Source: Anaerolineales bacterium (GTDB lineage Bacteria > Chloroflexota > Anaerolineae > Anaerolineales > Villigracilaceae). From it: 64,000 nt of DNA. The position numbers were made by a program, and so were the translations under genes. The notes beneath the pieces were generated by a model that saw only the letters and a list, made by a program, of their open reading frames with translations, searched no databases and was not told the origin of the DNA. Within the stretch, counting starts at the first letter, position 1. Each line of letters starts with the position of its first letter. This document shows positions 9,159-16,878 of this stretch, one piece after another. The stretch spans positions 1 through 64,000 of the forward strand of contig JACMLM010000058.1 in NCBI GenBank assembly GCA_014379595.1, given 5' to 3'.

Positions 9159-9190
9159 AATAGAGTGTACTTGTACAAGTACACTCTATT
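9159..9190 (-). terminator. Terminator of the cytochrome lipoprotein gene
   Basis: A perfect 32-nt palindrome (16-nt arms, beginning AATAGAGTGTACTTGT) is followed on the minus strand by eight T residues. It lies 19 bp after the stop of the cytochrome gene. Confidence 0.85.
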
Positions 9191-9208
9191 AAAAAGTGGC
9201 GAAACTTT

Positions 9209-9697
9209 TTAGTTATTGGGTGCTCCTGCATTTATCCAGTCTGTAATGATCTGAATTTGCTCAGCGGTTAATTTAGGTCCACGTTTCGGCATTTCACCGT
9301 CAATGATTTGTTGTAATAGATAACTATCATCAGGGTTGCCTGGCGTTATGATTGTGCCATTGAACGAGCCAGCCATTAATGTTTCATATGATCTCATATC
9401 GAGACCTTCTTTAATTTGTTCAGTGCCGTGACATTTCACACAGCTAGTATTGAAGATAGGCAAAACATGATTTGCGAAACTGATGTCGGCATCTGATGAT
9501 TCTGTGGGTAGGTCTATAACGGGTACAGTAGTGGAGGTTGGTAGAGGAATGTCAGTAGATGTGGGAGCCTGTGTAGGCTCCGCAGTTGCTTCAGTTGTAG
9601 CAACAGGTTCGAGCGGAGTTTGAGTCGTTTGAGGTCCACATGCAGAAAGTGCTGTAATAAAAATTAAAGTCGATATAAGTAGGTTTTGTTTTTTCAT
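9209..9697 (-). CDS. c-type cytochrome lipoprotein
   Basis: Exported electron-transfer protein. A lipoprotein signal peptide (MKKQNLLISTLIFITALSAC, lipobox LSAC) is followed by a Pro/Thr/Ala-rich linker to about residue 65 and a single haem-binding domain with CVKCH (FNTSCVKCHGTEQI). The sixth haem ligand is probably Met in GEMPKRGP. The domain ends with IITDWINAGAPNN, typical of small planctomycete-type or PSCyt cytochromes. A clear AGGAG precedes the ATG. It stands alone between divergent units; partner proteins are not visible. Confidence 0.88.
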   Translation of the reverse strand: MKKQNLLISTLIFITALSACGPQTTQTPLEPVATTEATAEPTQAPTSTDIPLPTSTTVPVIDLPTESSDADISFANHVLPIFNTSCVKCHGTEQIKEGLDMRSYETLMAGSFNGTIITPGNPDDSYLLQQIIDGEMPKRGPKLTAEQIQIITDWINAGAPNN

Positions 9698-9828
9698 TAT
9701 TTGCTCCTGAGTAAATTTAATGTACTAAGCTGAAAATGGGATGAAGAAAATGTGTGTTTTCTTACATGTGCAATTTTGCGCGAACAGTTAAATGATAGGA
9801 AGTATTTGCAAGGTAAGGTATAATCGTT

Positions 9829-11442
9829 ATGTCACGCATTAAGCGTAAATTCATTTCAAGGCTGAGTATGGCAGGCGCATTTTCACTTCCCAACGAATAC
9901 TGGTTGTCCATTCAGATCACCCCGCAAGACGTTGAAAACTTACACACTTTTCTTTTTGAGCGCGAGACGCCGCTAACCACACGCGACCTCTCTGCTGAAT
10001 TTGTAGAAGCGCGTGTTAAGTCTGAACGTGCTGCTGCGGAAAGTAAACAAAAAACGGGCGGCAAGAGTTTTCTTCCAAAAGAGAAATATCAGATCGGCGA
10101 CGAGCTTGTTTTCTCCGCTCTTGCATGGAATCGAGGCAAGGTAACTGCATTGCGCGCTGGCGTCAATCCAGCTGTTAGTGGTTTTGATGTTCTTACAGTG
10201 GAAATGGATGATCGTTCCGAGCGTATGTTTGCGGCGAATCTCGAAGCGCACTTTTTGAATGAAGCTCCGATCGCTGTACCTGAAGATGACAAGATGAGTC
10301 CATCGTTCATTTTACAAGAGCATGGTAATTTCATCGAAAAGAAACTGGAAGCTGCTTTTGATTCGGACGAGGGACTAGTCAAAATTGCAGGGCGTTGGTT
10401 TCCACGAGCACTTTTGATCGATATTAATCAAGGTCAATTAAATCTTGCAGAAGCTGTATTGGATATGTCTGGCGGTGAGCCACTTAATACCGAGGCTTTG
10501 GTCAAGGATATTGAATTGCCCGCAGGCGTGAACACCAAACTGGCCGAGTTTTCTTTGAATTATGCCTTGCAGGTTGACGAACGTTTTGATGAAGTTGGCC
10601 CTGCGGGTCAGGTCTTGTGGTGTTTACGCCGGCTCGAACCTGATTTTGTAAGAGAAGTTCCTCCATCATTGCAGTATGTCGAGATTGAGCATGATCGCGA
10701 AAATCTTACTGATTCAATGAAAAATCTTGAAGCGCAGTTAGATGATGAATTAACTCCGCATGAAGATGCTGATATCCAAAAAGAAATTTCGTCGATTACG
10801 ATTCCTTTGATCTATCCTCATTTGCGGGCTGGTACGTTGCCTATGTCTGCTCGGGCGCGTAAGTTATTCCCAACTGCTTATGAATCTCCGCGTGTGCGGT
10901 TTACACTTGTAGATGGCAAAACCAAGCAGCGTATCCCCGCGTGGGTGGTTCTTGAGAACGGATATGTATTTGGTCTGCGTGAATGGTATAAATCTCATCA
11001 GTTGATCCCGGGTTCACTTGTGCAATTGCGGCGCGGCGAAAAACCTGACGAAGTTACTGTTGAAGTAAAAAGCCAGCGTTCTTCAAAAGATTGGGTTCGT
11101 ACGGTAATGGTTGGCAAGGATGGCGGTTTTGTGTTCGCCATGTTGAAGCAAGCCATCACTGCAGAATTCAATGATCGCATGGCTATTTATGTCCCTGACT
11201 TTAAATCGCTTGACCCTATTTGGGAAAAGAAGCGGTCTTTTGAAGACCTCGTGCTGCTGGTAATGCGTGAATTAACAAAATCGAATCCGCAGGGACATGT
11301 TCATGCTCAGGAGTTATATGCGGCAGTAAATCTGGTGCGCCGTGTTCCGCCTGCTCCGCTTTTTGCATTGCTTGAAACCAGCCCTGCCTTCAAACATGTA
11401 GGCGATTTACATTTCCGCCTCGATGAGGATGCACAGTCATGA
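9829..11442 (+). CDS. Conserved-looking protein of unknown function (537 aa)
   Basis: I do not recognise the family. The protein is soluble, with no signal peptide or membrane helix. The N-terminal third has a charged helical segment (EARVKSERAAAESKQK) and a small beta-rich stretch (IGDELVFSALAWNRGKVTAL) that could be an SH3-like barrel. A second beta-rich region lies near residues 345-425 (RVRFTLVDGKTKQRIPAWVV). A TATAAT sits at 9819-9824, so the 9829 start would be leaderless; Met14 (9868), preceded by AAGG, is a serious alternative. The next gene overlaps it by 4 bp, so the two are translationally coupled and probably act together. Confidence 0.7.
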   Translation: MSRIKRKFISRLSMAGAFSLPNEYWLSIQITPQDVENLHTFLFERETPLTTRDLSAEFVEARVKSERAAAESKQKTGGKSFLPKEKYQIGDELVFSALAWNRGKVTALRAGVNPAVSGFDVLTVEMDDRSERMFAANLEAHFLNEAPIAVPEDDKMSPSFILQEHGNFIEKKLEAAFDSDEGLVKIAGRWFPRALLIDINQGQLNLAEAVLDMSGGEPLNTEALVKDIELPAGVNTKLAEFSLNYALQVDERFDEVGPAGQVLWCLRRLEPDFVREVPPSLQYVEIEHDRENLTDSMKNLEAQLDDELTPHEDADIQKEISSITIPLIYPHLRAGTLPMSARARKLFPTAYESPRVRFTLVDGKTKQRIPAWVVLENGYVFGLREWYKSHQLIPGSLVQLRRGEKPDEVTVEVKSQRSSKDWVRTVMVGKDGGFVFAMLKQAITAEFNDRMAIYVPDFKSLDPIWEKKRSFEDLVLLVMRELTKSNPQGHVHAQELYAAVNLVRRVPPAPLFALLETSPAFKHVGDLHFRLDEDAQS

Positions 11443-11882
11443 GCCTTTTAAAGCCTTCCCTTAAAACTCCGTTTCATATTGATTTTGAATGGTGGAAACA
11501 AAATGAACGTGACTGGCACGTATTTCTGCGTTCATTGTTATGTGCTGAACATCAGGAAGCCTTTGCAGATGTTGAAGAAGGTGAAATGATAGATTGGATC
11601 GACGCCGAGACGGCGGAAGTCAAGCCAGTGGATGGTGTTCAACATGCATTGATGAGTCATTGTGCATTGTTGCCTGAATTTTCAGATGCAAAAACAGCGA
11701 TGGTCGAAGCAGTTTTTAGAACTTTTCTAGTAAACGGCAATGTTCCCTTGTCTGCTGAAGATTTAGGAAGGAAGCTGGGCAGACCCGCAGATACTATTTT
11801 GAGAACAATTTCTGGCTCGCGAGTATATCGTGGGTTAAGACCCTACCAGCTGAATATTCCAGTTCCAGAAGCTGGCGGGTAA
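11439..11882 (+). CDS. Unrecognised protein coupled to the upstream 537-aa protein
   Basis: A 147-residue soluble protein starting inside the previous stop codon (ATGA overlap). It is rich in acidic and aromatic residues near the N terminus (FEWWKQNERDWHVFLRSLLC). A C-terminal segment (VPLSAEDLGRKLGRPADTILRTI) reads like a helix-turn-helix or winged-helix fold, so nucleic-acid binding is possible but unproven. No named family recognised. tRNA-Arg follows 11 bp after its stop. Confidence 0.65.
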   Translation: MSLLKPSLKTPFHIDFEWWKQNERDWHVFLRSLLCAEHQEAFADVEEGEMIDWIDAETAEVKPVDGVQHALMSHCALLPEFSDAKTAMVEAVFRTFLVNGNVPLSAEDLGRKLGRPADTILRTISGSRVYRGLRPYQLNIPVPEAGG

Positions 11883-11893
11883 AATTAATATAT

Positions 11894-11966
11894 GCCTCCG
11901 TAGCTCAACGGACAGAGCGCCTGCCTTCTAAGCAGTAGGTTGAAGGTTCGATTCCTTCCGGAGGCA
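11894..11966 (+). tRNA. tRNA-Arg (anticodon TCT)
   Basis: A 73-nt cloverleaf: acceptor GCCTCCG pairs with CGGAGGC, D stem GCTC/GAGC, anticodon stem CCTGC/GCAGT with one mismatch at its base, loop CTTCTAA with anticodon TCT at 11927-11929, and T arm GAAGG-TTCGATT-CCTTC. The CCA is not encoded. It reads AGA/AGG codons. Its 3' part (from 11925) is duplicated at 33910-33952, marking it as the insertion site of the island. Confidence 0.96.
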
Positions 11967-11967
11967 C
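11925..11967 (+). repeat. Left attachment-site repeat (attL) within tRNA-Arg
   Basis: Forty-three bases from the anticodon loop to one base past the tRNA end match 33910-33952 without mismatch. The homology stops abruptly on both sides, as at site-specific recombination cores in tRNA 3' ends. Confidence 0.85.
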
Positions 11968-11972
11968 CTTAC

Positions 11973-12032
11973 AAATAGTGGTTGGCAGCTTCCTGTCTCT
12001 AGTATAGGTGGGGAGGAGTCCAGCCACTATTT
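11973..12032 (+). other. Long hairpin just inside the left island end
   Basis: Thirteen-nt arms (AAATAGTGGTTGG at 11973-11985 and CCAGCCACTATTT at 12020-12032, one G-U pair) enclose a 34-nt loop. No T-run follows. It may stop or process the tRNA transcript, or be part of the recombination site. The stretch 12033-12139 shows nothing else I can identify. Confidence 0.45.
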
Positions 12033-12139
12033 ATTTAAGTAGTGCTTATGTAAGACGTAAATTATTATTTGACTACAAATGATCACGGTTGTATCATCCG
12101 CTATCGATATTACTTCAATAGTTTGAGAATCCATTCAAA

Positions 12140-12277
12140 GTGACATCTAAAATCTGTACCAAATGCTTCATTGAAAAATCAATAGAAGATTTTCCGTGGA
12201 AAAGCAAATTATTAAACAGACGACACGCTGTTTGCAAAATTCGCAAATTTGATGTAGTACGGATGGATGTGCACTAA
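12140..12277 (+). pseudogene. Remnant of a small zinc-ribbon protein
   Basis: A 45-codon frame from a GTG reads VTSKICTKCFIEKSIEDFPW and then KSKLLNRRHAVCK. This resembles the N-terminal zinc-ribbon of small HNH-type or mobile-element proteins (C-x2-C then CK-x-C), but the fourth cysteine is absent (CKIRKFD) and the frame stops soon after. No clear ribosome site precedes the GTG. I read it as a decayed fragment; a tiny functional protein cannot be excluded. Confidence 0.4.
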
Positions 12278-12301
12278 GAGATCGCCAGTATTTCATGTTA
12301 C

Positions 12302-12331
12302 TTGACATGCCTTCTTGCAAAAAGGTATAAT
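12302..12331 (+). promoter_or_regulatory. Consensus promoter of the FHA-ABC gene
   Basis: TTGACA (12302-12307) and TATAAT (12326-12331) with an 18-nt spacer. The predicted start near 12338 leaves a leader of about 143 nt before the GTG start, in which I see no riboswitch-like structure. Confidence 0.7.
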
Positions 12332-12480
12332 TTAGAACAATCAGTAAAAACCTTTTTTTAAAGAATTTATTTTGTTTTGATCAGTGGGAGAACAGCCTGG
12401 AATATGTCTTGATCTAAATAGTATAATTTGCCGCTCTGCAAACACGACTGCAAGTCCAACATCATACTAGGAACAGACCA

Positions 12481-15400
12481 GTGACTCAATCAAGTATTCA
12501 AAAATTAATCCTCAATAAAGGCACGGCTTCTGCCCAGGAATTTGAACTTACCCAGTCGGAGATCATTATCGGTCGTGAACCCGAGGTGGATATCACCATT
12601 CCAGCCCCGGGCATATCCCGCCGCCATGCCAAGTTAACACAGGGCGCGGATGGATACACACTGGAGGATCTGGGCAGCAGTAACGGCACTTTTGTCAACG
12701 GTGCGAAGCTGACCGGACAGCGGCTCCTGAAATCAGGCGATCAGGTTCGGCTGGGACAGGCCGTCAATCTTGTCTATGAAGCTCCACCTCCGATAGCTCC
12801 AACTCCTCCCAAACAAGCAGCGAACGCCGCGACGGCCTACGAAGCTGCACCTCCCATAGCTCCAACTCCTCCCAAACAAGTGAACGCCGCGACCGTGTTT
12901 CGCCAACCCATCGGTTCGATGCAGACCGTGTTTGGCATGGAAGCGGTGAAACAATCGGAGGCTTCTGAACCTCCACAACTGGTGATTGCCGTGGCCGGGG
13001 GCAGCTCACAAACACATACCCTAACGCGCCCAAACCTGACGATCGGGCGGGTGGAGGATAACGACATCGTTGTCCCCTCGCAGGTGGTCTCACGGCAACA
13101 TGCGCGTTTGGAAGCGGCGAACGGCGGTTATAAGCTGGTGGTTGCGCCGGAAGCGAAGAACCCCATACTCTTTGAAGGACGGCCTTTGGAGGGGTCACGA
13201 GTCTTGCATCATGGTGACATGTTCAGGATAGGCAGCCTTGATCCCGGCATGATGGTCACCCTGACCTACAACGCCCCCAGCGAAGCCTCCCAGCAGATCG
13301 ATCAGGATATCGTATTTGGCGAAAAGACCCTGATCCAGATTGGGCGCGACCCAACCAACGATGTTGTGGTCCCATCGCCCAATGTATCCCGCTTCCACTC
13401 CCAGATCCAAAAAGTAGGTCAACGATATCGTGTCGAGGACTTACGCAGTTCCAATGGAACATTCGTCAATGGCGAACGCGTTGATGGGTCGATGTGGCTG
13501 AAACCCGATGATTCGATCCGCGTTGGGCAATATCGTTTTGTGATGGGCAAGGACCAGCTCGCCAGCTATGACGACAGCAATGGACTAACAGTTGATGTGG
13601 TCGGATTAAACAAATGGGTCCGCCCGGATCTGAATATCCTTCAGAACATCTCTGTCGCTTTCAAGCCAAGAGAATTCATCGTTGTCGTTGGGCAAAGTGG
13701 TGGCGGCAAATCTACATTCGTGGATGCGGTTGCCGGTTATCGTCCGGCCACGCCCCCATCGAAAGTATACGTCAACGACATTGATATTTACACTCATTTC
13801 GACTCGATCCGTAATGAGATCGGGTTTGTGCCGCAAAAAGACATCATCCACATGGAGTTGACAATCTATCAGGCTCTGGATTACGCTGCACAATTACGCA
13901 TGCCGGCGGATACATCACCCGAGGAACGACACAAGCGGGTCATGGAAGTCCTTGCAGACCTCGACCTCACGCATCGCAAGGAAGTTCAGATCAGTGGATT
14001 AAGCGGCGGACAACAAAAACGAGTCTCCATCGGTGTTGAGTTGCTGACAAAACCAGGCTTGTTCTTCCTGGATGAGCCTACCTCCGGCCTGGACCCAGGC
14101 ACGGAAACTGCCCTGATGCAATTAATGAGGCGTCTTGCTGACCAGGGTCGAACGATCATTTTGATCACGCATGCCACTAAAAACGTAATGCTGGCCGATA
14201 AGGTGATCTTCCTGGCGCGAGGCGGTTACCTGGCCTGGTTTGGCCCTCCTGATGAAGCGCTGACATACTTTGATCAGCACCGTTCGGAACGCGAACGCAG
14301 GGCTGGCAGGATCGAGTTCGATGAAATCTATGCCATCCTTGACAACCCGAACAAAGGTAAAGCTGAGGATTGGGCGAAGCAGTATCGCGAAAGTAAGGCC
14401 TATCAGGAATATGTCGCGAAGCCCCTTGCCGGCAAGATGTCTCCGGAGCACGCAGCGACCGTGCCGCAGCCCGCGCAAGCTTTGAAAAAAGCAGGCAATA
14501 CGAGACAGGTTTCCTCCATCAGGCAATTCATGATCCTGTCGGCGCGCAACATAAAAATCCTTACCCGCGACCGTTTTGCTTTGGGGTTGATGTTGGCCAC
14601 TGCACCGTTGGTGAGTATGCTTGATGTAGTTCTGGCCCTCGTTATGGGACGAAACCCCTTTGATTTCAATGAGGGCGATATGGCCCAGGCTATGATCACC
14701 CTTTTCTTAATGACCATTTATGGCATTATGGTTGGCGGTATTTCACAAATGCGTGAGATCGTCAAGGAAGGGGATATATATAAACGGGAGAGGCTGGTTA
14801 ATCTAAAGATCCTGCCTTATGTTTTATCGAAGGTATGGGTTGCTGGGTTGCTTGCCTTATATCAAGCTGCGGTATATACCATCGTACATTACCTGGCTTT
14901 TAAGATGCCTGGAGGCGTGCTCGAATTCTTGCAGATATATATCACAATGGCGCTTGCAACCTTTGCGGGAATGATGCTGGGTTTATTCGCCTCCGCGCTC
15001 GCGCCGAACGCTAGTTCTGCTCCATTACTCGTGATCATGCTCATGCTGCCCCAGATCGTTCTGGGCCGGGCATTGGTTCCAGTGCCCGGATTTGTGAGCG
15101 CGCCAACTTCAACCCGCTGGGCCTTCGAAGCCTTAATTAGCATTACGGGAGCAGGTTCCGATGTTGCGGCAGATGTTTGTTGGGCATTACCTGAGGAAGA
15201 TAGAAATGCCTTGACATTGGAAGATAAGTTAACATATGGCTGCAAATGTATGGGACTCAATATGCTCGATCAGGAATCCTGCAATCATCCGGGGTTGGGC
15301 AAGTGGCGTGTTGCCGGCGTGGGTGAATCATTGCCTGTTGAGCCTCTACCACTTGGCGACCCACCCGCTGAGCCCGTAATCCCTGAACAACCTGTCCAAC

Positions 15401-15768
15401 CCGCTGATCAATCTGACAATATAGCCATGGCAGAGTATTTCACCAAACTGCAAGAATGGGAAGATCAGGCGACTGTCATTCAGGAAAATTACAAGAGAGA
15501 GCTGTCAGATTATCAGGCGCGGGCCGAGACATATCAAAGCGACAGAGTGGCCTACGAGACCGCCCGCGGACAAATGCTAGTCGCCGTGGCTCCTGCTGAG
15601 GGAGTCGTGAGGACTTTCTATAACGGCACAGCCTGGGCTTATGTGGACAAGGAAGATCCCCTGGCTTATTACTCCAAGATTGGTTTCACCTGGTTCGTAC
15701 AATTTTTGATCTGTTTGATTTTGTTGGTCGCAATTCTATATCTGCAAAAACGCAAGGATGTAATATAG
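12481..15768 (+). CDS. Triple-FHA ABC transporter (ABCG/ABC-2-like)
   Basis: A 1095-residue fused transporter with phosphothreonine-reading domains. FHA domains at about residues 27-100, 177-260 and 281-357 each carry the GR...SRxH...N core (for example GSSNGTFVNG). A Pro-rich linker between the first two contains two copies of PPIAPTPPKQ. The ATPase follows: Walker A GQSGGGKS near 405, signature LSGGQQKR near 505, Walker B FFLDEPTSGLD near 530. About five membrane helices lie at 696-870, then a roughly 190-residue extracytoplasmic part with a charged coiled segment, and a last helix at 1067-1090. The start is GTG with AGGAA upstream. It probably exports or flips a lipid or glycolipid under control of the kinase encoded 1.1 kb downstream. 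Confidence 0.88.
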   Translation: MTQSSIQKLILNKGTASAQEFELTQSEIIIGREPEVDITIPAPGISRRHAKLTQGADGYTLEDLGSSNGTFVNGAKLTGQRLLKSGDQVRLGQAVNLVYEAPPPIAPTPPKQAANAATAYEAAPPIAPTPPKQVNAATVFRQPIGSMQTVFGMEAVKQSEASEPPQLVIAVAGGSSQTHTLTRPNLTIGRVEDNDIVVPSQVVSRQHARLEAANGGYKLVVAPEAKNPILFEGRPLEGSRVLHHGDMFRIGSLDPGMMVTLTYNAPSEASQQIDQDIVFGEKTLIQIGRDPTNDVVVPSPNVSRFHSQIQKVGQRYRVEDLRSSNGTFVNGERVDGSMWLKPDDSIRVGQYRFVMGKDQLASYDDSNGLTVDVVGLNKWVRPDLNILQNISVAFKPREFIVVVGQSGGGKSTFVDAVAGYRPATPPSKVYVNDIDIYTHFDSIRNEIGFVPQKDIIHMELTIYQALDYAAQLRMPADTSPEERHKRVMEVLADLDLTHRKEVQISGLSGGQQKRVSIGVELLTKPGLFFLDEPTSGLDPGTETALMQLMRRLADQGRTIILITHATKNVMLADKVIFLARGGYLAWFGPPDEALTYFDQHRSERERRAGRIEFDEIYAILDNPNKGKAEDWAKQYRESKAYQEYVAKPLAGKMSPEHAATVPQPAQALKKAGNTRQVSSIRQFMILSARNIKILTRDRFALGLMLATAPLVSMLDVVLALVMGRNPFDFNEGDMAQAMITLFLMTIYGIMVGGISQMREIVKEGDIYKRERLVNLKILPYVLSKVWVAGLLALYQAAVYTIVHYLAFKMPGGVLEFLQIYITMALATFAGMMLGLFASALAPNASSAPLLVIMLMLPQIVLGRALVPVPGFVSAPTSTRWAFEALISITGAGSDVAADVCWALPEEDRNALTLEDKLTYGCKCMGLNMLDQESCNHPGLGKWRVAGVGESLPVEPLPLGDPPAEPVIPEQPVQPADQSDNIAMAEYFTKLQEWEDQATVIQENYKRELSDYQARAETYQSDRVAYETARGQMLVAVAPAEGVVRTFYNGTAWAYVDKEDPLAYYSKIGFTWFVQFLICLILLVAILYLQKRKDVI

Positions 15769-15774
15769 GTTCTC

Positions 15775-16779
15775 ATGAAAAAATCCAAACTAGTAATAAT
15801 TCCACTTGTGCTGGTAATCGTTTCATTGGCTTGCGGGGCAGGCGGTGGTGATACTCCAAGGGAAAGTACCCTCCAGGCCATTAGCGCGCAGGTCCAAGGA
15901 ACGGGCACAGCCGCCGCGGCGCAACAATTAGACCCGTCAGCCATTGCCGAGACTGCACAAGCGGAAGCCACTGCATTCAGCCAATCTTCCGAGACACAAG
16001 CAGCCCAGGGGGCTGCGGGTCCAGACGCACAGACAGCTACTGCCGAAGCGTTTGCCCCCATATTGGCTGAGTTGCCTAAATATGATATTGACCCCTCGGC
16101 CGGTCGACCAGGGTGGATCCATCCTCCTGTGACTTTGGAAGTCGAAGGCTACATGAATTTTGATCACGTCAATCATTTTATTACCACACTCGCGCAGGAT
16201 TTTGTCATTTCTGCTGACATCACATGGGATGCGATAGGTAGTGAATCAAGCTGTGGCTTTGTAATGCGCTCAGACGGGAATGAAGTTGCGATGGATACAT
16301 ACCTTGCAACCATCTCGCGGGTAGCGAGCGGGCACTTTTTGTTTCTCACCGTGGCGAAAGGGGATGTTGTGACCGGGCAGGATATCTATGCTCAGGACCT
16401 CGACCCGGCTTTCAACTGGCAGAATGAGGCGACCAACCGCTTGACCGTTGTTGGGCGCGGAAACCATTTCTGGATCTATACCAATGGGACTTTGATCGGC
16501 GATGTTGACCCAAGCGCCCCGCCGGTATTAGTGCTTCCACCAGAACCCAAACAGCCTAAAGGATCAGATCCTGTAGCGATGGCTGCCTACCAGCTAGCGA
16601 GAGCAAGTTTTGATCAAGAGGTGCAGCTGGTTAAAGCAGAATACAGTGCCAGAATGAAAGCGCTTAAAAATGCCGATACCACTTTCGACCGAGGTTTTAT
16701 GGCATTGGTGGCATTGAGCCGCGCCGGTACCAAAGCCACCTGTAAGTTTGAAAATGCCTGGTTGTGGTTGATAGAGTAA
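15775..16779 (+). CDS. Lipoprotein with LamG-like domain, partner of the FHA-ABC transporter
   Basis: Signal peptide and lipobox are clear (MKKSKLVIIPLVLVIVSLAC, LAC+G). An Ala/Gln/Thr-rich linker runs to about residue 95. A beta-sandwich-like domain follows (FVISADITWDAIGSESSCGF and NRLTVVGRGNHFWIYTNGTL), resembling concanavalin/LamG or DUF1080 folds. After a Pro-rich segment, residues 262-300 (SDPVAMAAYQLARASFDQEV) resemble a stretch in the extracytoplasmic part of the transporter (SDNIAMAEYFTKLQEWEDQA). It starts 6 bp after the transporter stop, so they are an operon; the two proteins probably meet outside the membrane. Ligand unknown. Confidence 0.78.
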   Translation: MKKSKLVIIPLVLVIVSLACGAGGGDTPRESTLQAISAQVQGTGTAAAAQQLDPSAIAETAQAEATAFSQSSETQAAQGAAGPDAQTATAEAFAPILAELPKYDIDPSAGRPGWIHPPVTLEVEGYMNFDHVNHFITTLAQDFVISADITWDAIGSESSCGFVMRSDGNEVAMDTYLATISRVASGHFLFLTVAKGDVVTGQDIYAQDLDPAFNWQNEATNRLTVVGRGNHFWIYTNGTLIGDVDPSAPPVLVLPPEPKQPKGSDPVAMAAYQLARASFDQEVQLVKAEYSARMKALKNADTTFDRGFMALVALSRAGTKATCKFENAWLWLIE

Positions 16780-16826
16780 ACAATTCAACGTAAAAATTGT
16801 TAGGCTTCGATGGCTTGAAAATTTGG

Positions 16827-16842
16827 CAACCTTGGAAGGTTG
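16827..16842. other. Short hairpin upstream of the kinase gene
   Basis: CAACCTT and AAGGTTG flank a 2-nt loop in the 99-bp gap between the lipoprotein and kinase genes. There is no T-run, so it is more likely an mRNA-processing hairpin or protein site than a terminator. Confidence 0.3.
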
Positions 16843-16878
16843 ATCTATTGAATCATTGATTATTATCAGGAGAAAGAA

